A model generated the notes under the pieces. The model had not been told where the DNA came from. It searched no databases and saw nothing but the letters and a program-made list of their open reading frames with translations. A program made the translations under genes and the position numbers. Shown piece after piece: positions 25,383-33,340 of a stretch of 35,815 nucleotides of DNA (its first letter is position 1; each line of letters starts with the position of its first letter). The stretch is taken from contig DATCTM010000001.1 of NCBI GenBank assembly GCA_036567945.1, positions 1-35,815 on the forward strand, given 5' to 3'. This DNA is from BRH-c54 sp036567945 (lineage in GTDB: Bacteria; Bacteroidota; Bacteroidia; Flavobacteriales_E; Vicingaceae).

Positions 25383-25606
25383 TGTGTTATTCTTTATAGC
25401 TATATAAAATAATTAAAAGGCAATATTAAGTCCTAATTTGCGATTTTCAAAATATTTTTATGCAATTATAGCATTTATAACAAAATAAACTTTTAATGTT
25501 ATAAGTATAACTACTTAATTGCGAAACAAAAATAACATAATTTAAATAAAAGATTGCTCTATTTTAAAAAATATTTTTGATGTTAATAATAAAGTGATTT
25601 AATCCT

Positions 25607-25614
25607 TAATTTTG
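25607..25614 (+). promoter_or_regulatory. -7 box of hemH, close to the ATG
   Basis: TAATTTTG matches TAnnTTTG exactly and ends 6 bp before the ATG at 25621, so the 5' leader should be nearly absent. The TTG in this box is also the in-frame codon at 25612. No TTG is seen at the -33 distance. Confidence 0.5.
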
Positions 25615-25620
25615 TCGGCT

Positions 25621-26655
25621 ATGAGCAAAAAAGGGATTTTACTAGTTAATTTAGGCACGCCAAACAGCTACGAAACTGCTGATGTAAGAAAATACCTACG
25701 TGAGTTTTTAATGGATAAATACGTAATTGATTTGCCATATTTAACCCGTTGGTTTTTGGTAAATGTAATCATTGCTACTTTTAGAGCTCCTAAATCGGCT
25801 AAGGTTTACAAGCAATTATGGACAAAAGAAGGTTCTCCACTATTGGTTTACGGAAAAAAAGTGCGTGAATTATTACAGCAAGAAGTAGGTAATGATGTTG
25901 CTGTTTATCTAGCTATGCGTTATCAAAACCCATCCATAAAAAGTGTACTAAAAGAAATAAAAAAAGATGGAATTACCGATTTAGTAGTTATCCCTCTTTA
26001 TCCGCAATATGCTTCTTCTTCCACTAAATCGAGTATCGAAAAAGTGAAAGAAGAATTAACTAAAGCAAATTACCAACCCAAGATTACATTTATTGAAAAC
26101 TTTTTAAGCAACGAAAAGTTTATTGAAGCTTTTGCCGAAAATGGTAATAACTATTGGAAAACAGGGAATTATCAAAAAGTATTATTTAGCTACCACGGCA
26201 TTCCTGAAAGACATATTCTAAAAGATTCTGAAAAAGGTTATTGCCAATTAAACGACAAATGTTGTTCAAAATATTCAAACAATAACCGTTTGTGTTACAG
26301 GGCTCAATGTTATGAAACCTCTCGATTAATTGCCGCTAAAATGGGGCTGAAAGATGATGAGTATGAAGTGGCATTTCAATCTCGTTTGGAAACGCGCGCC
26401 AGAGACCCTTGGCTAAAACCTTACTCCGACTTGGTTACAGAAGATTTGGCAAAATCGGGTGTAAAAAATGTTCTTTGCTTTTCTCCCTCTTTTATTGCTG
26501 ATTGTTTAGAAACTACTATTGAAGTAGGTGAAGAATTTAAAGAAATTTTCCATGAAAACGGTGGAGAAAAATGGCAACTGGTTGAAAGTCTTAACGATAA
26601 TCCAAAATGGATTGAAGCGCTTAAAGAAATCACTTTATCAAGCTTTCAACGCTAA
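25621..26655 (+). CDS. hemH: Ferrochelatase
   Basis: HemH inserts Fe2+ into protoporphyrin IX, the last step of haem synthesis. The ATG at 25621 gives 344 residues; the in-frame TTG at 25612 lies in the -7 box and is not used. The catalytic His192 is in LFSYHGIPERH, and the PQYASSSTKS and SRLETRARDPWLKPY blocks fit the family. Five cysteines cluster at 208-230 (C-x5-CC-x9-C-x4-C), more than in E. coli HemH. Some ferrochelatases bind an [2Fe-2S] cluster, but whether this one does is inference. It converges with the glycosyltransferase at 26638 and the two coding regions overlap by 18 bp. Confidence 0.95.
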   Translation: MSKKGILLVNLGTPNSYETADVRKYLREFLMDKYVIDLPYLTRWFLVNVIIATFRAPKSAKVYKQLWTKEGSPLLVYGKKVRELLQQEVGNDVAVYLAMRYQNPSIKSVLKEIKKDGITDLVVIPLYPQYASSSTKSSIEKVKEELTKANYQPKITFIENFLSNEKFIEAFAENGNNYWKTGNYQKVLFSYHGIPERHILKDSEKGYCQLNDKCCSKYSNNNRLCYRAQCYETSRLIAAKMGLKDDEYEVAFQSRLETRARDPWLKPYSDLVTEDLAKSGVKNVLCFSPSFIADCLETTIEVGEEFKEIFHENGGEKWQLVESLNDNPKWIEALKEITLSSFQR

Positions 26656-27699
26656 AATTCTCTCTTCCAAAAATCTACTTAAATCAAATTGATGTTGAAT
26701 TTGAATTCCCATAAAGTTAGTAGCTTTATTAATAGCTTCTTCTAAATCAAATTCTTGCTGGGTTTGTGTGAAATAATGTTGCTTTTCAAAATGATATTTG
26801 GCTAAATATTCTTGCTCTGTTTGTCCGGGAGTAGGCACTAAAACTGCTTTTTTACCCAAAACAGCCAGATCCATTATGGTGGAATATCCTGCTCTAGAAA
26901 TAACCAATTTACTTTGTCCTATTTTTTCTAAAAACAATTCTGTCGGTAAGTGGTTATGCACTTCTATATTTTCTGAATGTAAATATTCCGGGATTATATT
27001 TTCTGATGGTAATCCTCTTACCAAAACTAATTTTAATGCTGTTTTTTCAGCTTGTTTGGCTACTAAACTCTCAAAAACAGTTCGTTGTGGTTCTGGACCG
27101 GAAATAACAACAAAAGCACCATATTTTTGTTCTGAAAACAACCCTTTTTCTGAAAATCTTGATAATGGTTCTATAAAAAAAGTAGGTATCGCATTTAGTT
27201 TTTTAGTGTGCGATAAATTACCACTCAAATTACTTTCATTTTCAATATCGGGAACCCAACATTCGTTGAATTTCTGTATAAAATAATGGTTAATTTTATT
27301 GAGCCATCTTTTTCCGAAAGAAGCCTGAATAAACAACTGGTGTGTAATAAATGCCGTTGGAATTTTTTTAGTCCAAAGTCCGTAGCGGTTGTCAGATATC
27401 ACCAATTCTATTTGATTCTCATCTATTATAGTTTGCAACAATTGATGTTCTTTTTTAATACTTCTTAAAAACCCCGGCATTTGTGACAACATTTTAAAAT
27501 TCATGCATCCATTAGTTGTATAACGAATAGTATAACCAGGCAACTGTACAAATTGTAACTGAGGAAAAGTAGTTTTTAAAAAACTTAATGGAGCATTGTC
27601 GGCAGCAATAATTACTTCATGTCCTAAATCAATTAATGTATAAATAATGGGAACACATCTAGCAGCATGTCCTAAACCCCAATCTAACGGGCAAACCAA
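26638..27699 (-). CDS. Glycosyltransferase, MurG-like GT28/GT-B type
   Basis: The 353-residue protein has a MurG-like arrangement. Residues 1-12 hold the glycine loop CPLDWGLGHAARC, and the C-terminal lobe has VVISGPEPQRT and SRAGYSTIMDLAVLGKKAVLVPTPGQTEQEYLA, which carries the UDP-binding Gly and Gln features of GT28-type proteins. Donor and product are unknown; lipid or surface glycan synthesis is likely. The start used here is a TTG at 27699, but the family usually begins about four residues earlier. The sequence KKIL upstream, in frame after an ATT/ATC, fits the family better, so the true start is uncertain. It follows the GNAT gene by 23 bp. Confidence 0.75.
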   Translation of the reverse strand: MVCPLDWGLGHAARCVPIIYTLIDLGHEVIIAADNAPLSFLKTTFPQLQFVQLPGYTIRYTTNGCMNFKMLSQMPGFLRSIKKEHQLLQTIIDENQIELVISDNRYGLWTKKIPTAFITHQLFIQASFGKRWLNKINHYFIQKFNECWVPDIENESNLSGNLSHTKKLNAIPTFFIEPLSRFSEKGLFSEQKYGAFVVISGPEPQRTVFESLVAKQAEKTALKLVLVRGLPSENIIPEYLHSENIEVHNHLPTELFLEKIGQSKLVISRAGYSTIMDLAVLGKKAVLVPTPGQTEQEYLAKYHFEKQHYFTQTQQEFDLEEAINKATNFMGIQIQHQFDLSRFLEERILALKA

Positions 27700-27722
27700 T
27701 ATTTTTTTTTGATTACTGATAA

Positions 27723-28145
27723 TTACTTTTTATTTTCCAATTTAACAAAAGCCACTAAATTACCTTTATCGCAAGAAGAAAAGCCAAGTGCTTCATAAAA
27801 ACCTCTTGTTTCTTCATTATCATCAGTCAGCAATACTTTTTGACGAACATTTTTAAATTTCTCCAAGACTTTCTGTAACAATAAACTCCCAATTTTTCTT
27901 CTTTTATGTGATTTCATTACCAAAATATCCTGAATATAAACAATAGTCAATCCATCACCCACCAAGCGAATTAACCCAACTAATTGCCCATTTTCCCAAA
28001 CAGTAAGCACATAAAGTGAATTACTTACGGCTTGCTGCAATAAGTCTGGGCTATTGGTATAAGCCAACCAATTAGCATCGTTATAGAGGCTTAATAAATC
28101 TGCCTGATTTAATTTCTTTTCTTCAGAAAACTCGAGATTGTTCAT
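27723..28145 (-). CDS. GNAT family N-acetyltransferase
   Basis: The 140-residue protein has the GNAT fold: a VLTVWENGQLVGLIRLVGDG strand pair, the IVYIQDILV strand, the KRRKIGSLLL acetyl-CoA loop (the R-x-x-G-x form with Gly-Ser) near 85-94, and the closing RGFYEALGFSS. It acetylates a primary amine of unknown identity. Genes of this size are common in flavobacteria and no context points to a substrate. It starts 106 bp from the divergent haem-binding gene (starts at 28145 and 28252) and is followed by the MurG-like glycosyltransferase gene, perhaps in one transcript. Confidence 0.85.
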   Translation of the reverse strand: MNNLEFSEEKKLNQADLLSLYNDANWLAYTNSPDLLQQAVSNSLYVLTVWENGQLVGLIRLVGDGLTIVYIQDILVMKSHKRRKIGSLLLQKVLEKFKNVRQKVLLTDDNEETRGFYEALGFSSCDKGNLVAFVKLENKK

Positions 28146-28222
28146 TTGCAGGTTTAATTAACTTTTTCTAAACAAAAATAATTTAAATGAGTGTAATCAT
28201 ACTTATAAAACAAGTAAAATAT

Positions 28223-28230
28223 TATCTTTG
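28223..28230 (+). promoter_or_regulatory. -7 box of the haem-binding gene
   Basis: TATCTTTG matches TAnnTTTG exactly, ending 21 bp before the ATG at 28252. The TTG at 28228, an in-frame alternative, lies in this box and is therefore not a start. Confidence 0.5.
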
Positions 28231-28251
28231 TTCAAACTAAAACAAATTGTT

Positions 28252-29082
28252 ATGCTAAAAAAAATTGGTCTTGCATTGTTTGCAATTTTCGTAATTATAC
28301 AGTTTTTCAGAATTGACAAAACCAATCCTGAAATTATTACTGAAAATGATTTTTTATATGCCGTTGGAGCTCCTGAAGAGGTGACTCAAATTATTAAAAC
28401 ATCGTGCTACGATTGTCATTCTAATACTACCCAATACCCTTGGTATAGCAATGTTGCTCCTGTTTCTTGGTGGCTGAAAGACCATATTAATGAAGCAAGA
28501 GAAGAACTTAATTTTTCTGAATGGGAAACGTTTGAACATAAACGTAAACTAAAAAAACTAAAAGAAGCTGTTGAAGAATTAGAGGAAAAAGAAATGCCTT
28601 TAACATCTTATACCATTACTCATGGTGATGCTAAATTGTCTGACCAACAAAGAGAATTACTTATCAATTGGTTTAAAGAAACCTTAAGTTATTTTGAAGA
28701 AGGTGAAACTACTGCTGAAGAAGAACCGAAAAGTGACCTTAGCTTAGATAATGGCAAAAAATGGATCGCTAATATTGAAACTATTGACGGTATTAATAAC
28801 ATGATAGCCATTATTGCTCAACCAATGGAAGAAGAAAGAATTATTTTGTTTGTTGCCAGAGGTCAGCAGCTTATGACAGAGTTTGAAACATTAGTATCTA
28901 AATGCAACATGACTGGCGAAGCTCACGAGCAACTTCATCACTATATTTTTCCTTTAAAAGAAAAAATTGAGCTATTAATGAATTGTGAGGATATGACTAC
29001 TTGTGATTTAACTCAATTAGACATTTTAAGACACTTACATTTATTTAACGAATATTTTGAAGGGGAGAGTTTACCTAGTTAA
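28252..29082 (+). CDS. Haem-binding-domain protein with an unrecognised C-terminal domain
   Basis: The 276-residue protein starts with a membrane-anchor or signal helix (residues ~4-19). Residues ~25-145 match the haem-binding domain (PF14376): C52-x2-C55-H56 for haem c, then QYPWYSNVAPVSWWLKDHI and the EEKEMPLTSYTITHGDAKL block. A short Glu-rich linker (~155-165) leads to about 110 residues that I do not recognise: predicted helices with CNMTGEAHEQLHHYIFPL, a second Cys pair (CEDMTTC), and DILRHLHLFNEYFEGE. Most related proteins end near the first domain, so the C-terminus is a possible fusion partner, perhaps a sensor or metal-binding helical bundle (inference). Confidence 0.82.
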   Translation: MLKKIGLALFAIFVIIQFFRIDKTNPEIITENDFLYAVGAPEEVTQIIKTSCYDCHSNTTQYPWYSNVAPVSWWLKDHINEAREELNFSEWETFEHKRKLKKLKEAVEELEEKEMPLTSYTITHGDAKLSDQQRELLINWFKETLSYFEEGETTAEEEPKSDLSLDNGKKWIANIETIDGINNMIAIIAQPMEEERIILFVARGQQLMTEFETLVSKCNMTGEAHEQLHHYIFPLKEKIELLMNCEDMTTCDLTQLDILRHLHLFNEYFEGESLPS

Positions 29083-29085
29083 TTG

Positions 29086-29697
29086 CTACTTATAAAAATT
29101 CATCTCGGTTAAATATTGATAAACCGGTTCTGTAAGTAAATAACGGACATCCTTTTTATCTTTTACCGCTTTTCTAATAAAGCTGGAAGACACTTTCATT
29201 ACCGGAGCATCACAAAAATGTACATTTGGATGATTAAAAAAATCGTGCTGTTGTTGGTTGGTTTTCAATTCAGATTCTTCTCTTTCTTGCTCTGTTAAAG
29301 CTCTCGGATAAACATAAATATGATGATTAGTTATAATTTCTTCATGATTTTTCCATTTATGGAAAGTCCTTAAATTATCCTCACCCATGATCAACGAAAA
29401 TTCATGGTTCGGATATTTCTCATGCAAATAAATCAACGTATCTGAAGTATAAGATGGTTTTGGCATATTAAACTCAATATCACAATCTTTTAAATGATTA
29501 TTATCTTCTATAGCTACCCTTACCATAGCCAAACGATGATAATCTGCCAATAAAGAATTACTTAATTTTAATGGATTTTGAGGAGATACAACAAACCAAA
29601 CTTCGTCTAAATCGGTATACTCTGCCATGTAATTAGCAATTATCAAATGTCCGACATGAATGGGATTATATGTTCCAAAATATAGACCTACTTTCAT
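29086..29697 (-). CDS. nadD: Nicotinate-nucleotide adenylyltransferase
   Basis: NadD makes nicotinate adenine dinucleotide from NaMN and ATP in NAD synthesis. The 203-residue protein has the nucleotidyltransferase motif GTYNPIHVGH (8-17), the FVVSPQNPLK segment, and near the C-terminus VSSSFIRKAVK, the ISSTxIR-type motif. It follows gmk after a 96-bp gap that includes a small palindrome (29717-29729). Co-transcription with yicC-gmk is possible but not shown. Confidence 0.94.
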   Translation of the reverse strand: MKVGLYFGTYNPIHVGHLIIANYMAEYTDLDEVWFVVSPQNPLKLSNSLLADYHRLAMVRVAIEDNNHLKDCDIEFNMPKPSYTSDTLIYLHEKYPNHEFSLIMGEDNLRTFHKWKNHEEIITNHHIYVYPRALTEQEREESELKTNQQQHDFFNHPNVHFCDAPVMKVSSSFIRKAVKDKKDVRYLLTEPVYQYLTEMNFYK

Positions 29698-29793
29698 CTG
29701 TTTTATCTATTGTTTTCATCTGTCAGATGTAACTCCCTATTATTAATCATTTTCTTATGTAAGAATTTTTTTCAAGGTCGTTTCATCCCTCTA

Positions 29794-30363
29794 TCATTTT
29801 GTTAAAAAAGAGTTTACAATATTAAGTGTTTCTTTCTGGGCTTTTTGTAAGTCATCATTTACAATAATTACATCGAACCACTTAGAGTAACTCATTTCTT
29901 GAGTTGCCTTTTTCAGTCTTTTTTGGATTTTTTCTTCTGTTTCACTTCCTCTGCTTCTTAGCCTTTTTTCTAATTCTTCTATACTTGGTGCCTGAATGAA
30001 AATGGTTAATGCATTCTCTCCAAAATATTTACTTAAACTCAAACCACCTTCTACATCCACATCAAAAATTACATTATGTCCTTCTTCCCAAATTCTGGTA
30101 ATTTCAGATTTTAAAGTCCCATAATATTGATCTTGATAAACTTCTTCCCATTCTACAAATTCATTATTATCTATTTTGTTTTGAAATTCCTCTGTACTCA
30201 AAAAGTAATAATCCACTCCGTTAGTTTCATTCTCTCTTTTTTCTCTATTACATGCCGAAATCGAAAATTTTAAATTTAAATCTTGTGCCAACAAGTATTT
30301 AGTAATAGAAGTTTTTCCTGCTCCCGATGGGGCACAAATGATAATGCATTTGTTTTTACTCAT
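29794..30363 (-). CDS. gmk: Guanylate kinase
   Basis: Gmk phosphorylates GMP to GDP. The 189-residue protein has the P-loop APSGAGKTS (11-19), the GMP-binding arginine at Arg40, YGTL near 83, and a VDVEGG block, followed by a C-terminal helix. The common SATTR-type segment reads SISACNR here, so the two Thr are replaced by Cys-Asn while the arginine is kept. It starts 5 bp after yicC, so both share a transcript. Confidence 0.95.
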   Translation of the reverse strand: MSKNKCIIICAPSGAGKTSITKYLLAQDLNLKFSISACNREKRENETNGVDYYFLSTEEFQNKIDNNEFVEWEEVYQDQYYGTLKSEITRIWEEGHNVIFDVDVEGGLSLSKYFGENALTIFIQAPSIEELEKRLRSRGSETEEKIQKRLKKATQEMSYSKWFDVIIVNDDLQKAQKETLNIVNSFLTK

Positions 30364-30368
30364 AATTC

Positions 30369-31241
30369 TTATAAAATATTTAATATCTGTTCTTTAATCT
30401 TTTCTAACTCATCTTTCATCTCCACCACAATTTTTTGTAATTCGGAATGATTTGCTTTTGACCCCAAAGTATTAATTTCTCTACCCATTTCCTGACTGAT
30501 AAAACCCAACTTTTTTCCTTGGGAATCCTTATCATTCATAGTGTCCATAAAATAATCGAGGTGAGATTGTAATCGTTGCTTTTCTTCTGAAACATCAAAC
30601 TTTTCAATATAAAAAACCAACTCTTGCTCTAACCTGTCTTTATCTATCTGATTACCATTAACAATTTCTTCTAAATGTGCTGTAATCCTTTCTCTAACAG
30701 TAATTACTCTTTCTTTCTCATACAACTCTACCTTCTTCAATAATTGTTGAATATTATTAATTCTCAACTCCATTTCTTTTTGAAGCGTATTGCCTTCATC
30801 CGTTCTGTAAGCATCAATATCTTGCAAGGCTTTTGTAGTCAATTCTACTATGGTCTGCCACTCTGATTCATCTAAGGCTTGTTTTTCTTCTTTCTGAAAA
30901 ACATCAGGCATTCCGGCAACAATTTTTATTAAATCGGATTGCTCGCCCAACTCATCTGCCAAACTTTTTAACTCGTTATAATAGTTTTTAAATAAACTTT
31001 CGTTGATTTGGTAATTTGGTGTGGAAGTAGTTTGCTCAACGTATAAATTAAATTCAATTTTTCCTCTTTCAAGATGCTGATTAATTTTAGCTCTAAGTTC
31101 TAATTCTTTTTCTTTGTAAACAGCCGGAATTCTTATAGAAATATCAGCTTGTTTGCTATTAAGCGAACGAATTTCAATGCTGATTTTCTTTTGGTTGATA
31201 CTAGTTGCGGATTTCCCAAATCCGGTCATTGATTTAATCAT
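30369..31241 (-). CDS. yicC: YicC family endoribonuclease-like protein
   Basis: The 290-residue protein has the diagnostic N-terminus IKSMTGFGKS and C-terminus (GREINTLGSKANHSELQKIVVEMKDELEKIKEQILNIL shortened here: GREINTLGSKANHSEL and EMKDELEKIKEQ), with a coiled-coil central part. YicC-type proteins are involved in RNA decay and stress adaptation. yicC and gmk often sit together. A -7 box on the minus strand (31261-31268) lies 20 bp upstream. Confidence 0.93.
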   Translation of the reverse strand: MIKSMTGFGKSATSINQKKISIEIRSLNSKQADISIRIPAVYKEKELELRAKINQHLERGKIEFNLYVEQTTSTPNYQINESLFKNYYNELKSLADELGEQSDLIKIVAGMPDVFQKEEKQALDESEWQTIVELTTKALQDIDAYRTDEGNTLQKEMELRINNIQQLLKKVELYEKERVITVRERITAHLEEIVNGNQIDKDRLEQELVFYIEKFDVSEEKQRLQSHLDYFMDTMNDKDSQGKKLGFISQEMGREINTLGSKANHSELQKIVVEMKDELEKIKEQILNIL

Positions 31242-31260
31242 CTATGATAATTTTAAGTTG

Positions 31261-31292
31261 CAAATGTAATAAACCTAATACTTGAATAACAA
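31261..31292 (-). promoter_or_regulatory. yicC-gmk promoter
   Basis: On the minus strand TACATTTG (31268-31261) fits TAnnTTTG exactly. A TTG at 31292-31290 is a possible -33 element with 21 bp spacing. It is back-to-back with the paaG promoter. Confidence 0.55.
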
Positions 31293-31310
31293 TAGATGGA
31301 CACAAAATGC

Positions 31311-31318
31311 TATTTTTG
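31311..31318 (+). promoter_or_regulatory. -7 box of the paaG-paaH-paaI genes
   Basis: TATTTTTG matches TAnnTTTG exactly, 32 bp upstream of the ATG at 31351. No TTG is seen at the -33 distance. Confidence 0.5.
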
Positions 31319-31350
31319 TTGTTCAACTATAAAAAAATAATGGAAGAACT

Positions 31351-32127
31351 ATGAGCAACATCAACTTTAAAATTGATAATGGAGTAGGCATTATCATCCT
31401 TAACAGACCCGATAAATTCAACAGTTTTGTTCGCCAAATGGCTTTTGATTTACAAGCTGCTTTAGACGAATGTGAAAAAAAAACCGAAATAAGAGCCATT
31501 TACATTACTGCCGAAGGTAAAGCATTTTGTGCCGGACAAGATTTAGCAGAAGCCATAGATCCTAATCAAACCGAATTACCCAAAATTGTAGAAGAACATT
31601 ACAATCCAATAATAGATCGATTAAGAAAAATTGAGAAACCTATTGTTTGTGGCGTAAATGGTGTTGCAGCGGGTGCTGGAGCCAACATTGCATTGGCCTG
31701 CGATATTACCCTTGCAGCAAAATCAGCAAGTTTTATACAAGCATTTAGTAAAATTGGGTTAATCCCCGATAGTGGAGGAACGTACTACCTACCCAGATTA
31801 ATTGGTCTGCAAAAAGCTGCTGCTTTAATGTTTTTAGGAGATAAGGTTATAGCTGAAGATGCTGAAAAAATGGGTATGATTTATAAAGCTGTTGCCGATG
31901 AAGCTTTACAAGAAGAAGCCCTAAAAATAGCTCAAACCTTAGCTCAAATGCCTACCAAAGGAATTGGCTTAACTAAAAGATTATTAAACGAATCGTTTAA
32001 TAACAACTTAACACAACAATTAGCCAGAGAAGGTGAGTTACAAAATGAAGCCGGACAGACGTACGATTACCAAGAAGGTGTAAATGCATTTTTAGAAAAA
32101 CGTAAACCAATCTTCAAAGGGAATTAA
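31351..32127 (+). CDS. paaG: Enoyl-CoA hydratase/isomerase, PaaG type
   Basis: The 258-residue crotonase-family protein matches PaaG, the 1,2-epoxyphenylacetyl-CoA isomerase of phenylacetate breakdown. It has AGQDLAEA (61-68), GVAAGAGANIALACD (oxyanion hole), and LIPDSGGTYYLPRLIG with the catalytic Asp140. The residues after the Asp match the PaaG group rather than classic enoyl-CoA hydratases. It leads a three-gene set with paaH and paaI. No ring-oxidising paaABCDE or paaK is in the window. Confidence 0.88.
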   Translation: MSNINFKIDNGVGIIILNRPDKFNSFVRQMAFDLQAALDECEKKTEIRAIYITAEGKAFCAGQDLAEAIDPNQTELPKIVEEHYNPIIDRLRKIEKPIVCGVNGVAAGAGANIALACDITLAAKSASFIQAFSKIGLIPDSGGTYYLPRLIGLQKAAALMFLGDKVIAEDAEKMGMIYKAVADEALQEEALKIAQTLAQMPTKGIGLTKRLLNESFNNNLTQQLAREGELQNEAGQTYDYQEGVNAFLEKRKPIFKGN

Positions 32128-32171
32128 TTAACAAAAGCAAACATTAGGAATGAAGAAAAAAGATATAACTT

Positions 32172-33338
32172 ATGAATGAAATAAATAAAGTAGGCGTACT
32201 AGGAGCAGGTTCTATGGGTTCCGGAATTGTGCAAATTGCAGCAACCAACAAACACCAAGTTACTCTGGTAGATTTAAATGAAGAAGCATTAGTAAAGGCT
32301 TCAACAGGGTTAAAAAACATTTTATCTCGTTTAGTGCAAAAAGAAAAAATCAACCAAGCTACGGCAGATAATATAATGCAACGTATTACTTTTTCTACCT
32401 CAACTAAAGATTTAGCCGAATGTGATTTAATTATTGAAGCCATCATTGAAAATTTAGAGGTAAAAAAGAAAGTGTTTGCTCAGCTGGAAAGCATTACTTC
32501 TCCCGATTGTATTTTAGCAAGTAACACTTCTTCACTTTCTATTGCTTCCATTGCAGCAGCTTGTAAAAAGCCGGAAAGAGTAATTGGCATCCACTTTTTT
32601 AATCCTGCACCATTAATGCCCTTGGTAGAAATTATTCCTGCAGTACAAACCTCTGAAGCTACCAAAACAACAGCTCGAGCATTAATTGATAATTGGGGAA
32701 AAGTAACGGTATTAGCAAAAGATACTCCGGGTTTTATTGTTAACCGTGTAGCCCGTCCATTTTATGGCGAAGCATTACGAATTTATGAAGAAGGAGTAGC
32801 CGATTTTGCTACCATAGATTGGGCTATGACCGAAATAGGTGGTTTTAGAATGGGTCCTTTTACGCTAATGGATTATATTGGTAACGACATTAATTATACG
32901 GTTACAGAAACCGTTTTTGAAGCGTTTTATTACGACCCGAGATACAAACCATCCTTTACACAAAAACGCCATTCAGAAGCAGGTTGGTACGGAAGAAAAT
33001 CCGGTAGAGGTTATTACAATTATGCTGATGAAGCTAATATGCCGGAACCCAACAAAGACAAAATCTTAGGCACTGTTATTTTCAACCGAATTTTAGTAAT
33101 GTTAATTAACGAAGCTGTTGATGCTTTATTCCTAAACATTGCTTCTAAAGAAGATATCGATTTAGCGATGACCAAAGGTGTAAATTACCCTAAAGGTTTA
33201 TTAAAATGGGCAGATGAAATTGGATTGGAAAATGTGCTTACACAATTAGAAACACTTTTTGCCGAATATGGCGAAGATCGTTATCGACCAAGTGTATTGT
33301 TAAGAAGAATGGTAAGAGAAAACAAAAATTTCTTTTAA
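32172..33338 (+). CDS. paaH: 3-hydroxyacyl-CoA dehydrogenase, PaaH / 3-hydroxybutyryl-CoA dehydrogenase type
   Basis: The 388-residue protein has the NAD-binding GAGSMG (11-16), the long Rossmann domain, the catalytic His141 in IGIHFFNPAPLMPLVEII, and a C-terminal helical domain followed by a second shorter 3HCDH segment ending RPSVLLRRMVRENKNFF. Pathway PaaH proteins of ~500 residues are longer; this one is shorter but keeps both helical parts. It acts on 3-hydroxyadipyl-CoA in the phenylacetate route or 3-hydroxybutyryl-CoA in beta-oxidation. The neighbours support PaaH, but the sequence does not decide the substrate. Confidence 0.88.
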   Translation: MNEINKVGVLGAGSMGSGIVQIAATNKHQVTLVDLNEEALVKASTGLKNILSRLVQKEKINQATADNIMQRITFSTSTKDLAECDLIIEAIIENLEVKKKVFAQLESITSPDCILASNTSSLSIASIAAACKKPERVIGIHFFNPAPLMPLVEIIPAVQTSEATKTTARALIDNWGKVTVLAKDTPGFIVNRVARPFYGEALRIYEEGVADFATIDWAMTEIGGFRMGPFTLMDYIGNDINYTVTETVFEAFYYDPRYKPSFTQKRHSEAGWYGRKSGRGYYNYADEANMPEPNKDKILGTVIFNRILVMLINEAVDALFLNIASKEDIDLAMTKGVNYPKGLLKWADEIGLENVLTQLETLFAEYGEDRYRPSVLLRRMVRENKNFF

Positions 33339-33340
33339 TT

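Noticed and set aside
26798..27286. A 162-residue open frame on the plus strand
   Set aside because: It lies wholly antisense to the glycosyltransferase gene and has no recognisable pattern. It is a coding shadow.
27690..27710. A9 tract as a phase-variation switch
   Set aside because: No ATG or other good start exists in either alternative frame just upstream, so a length change would not restore a longer protein.
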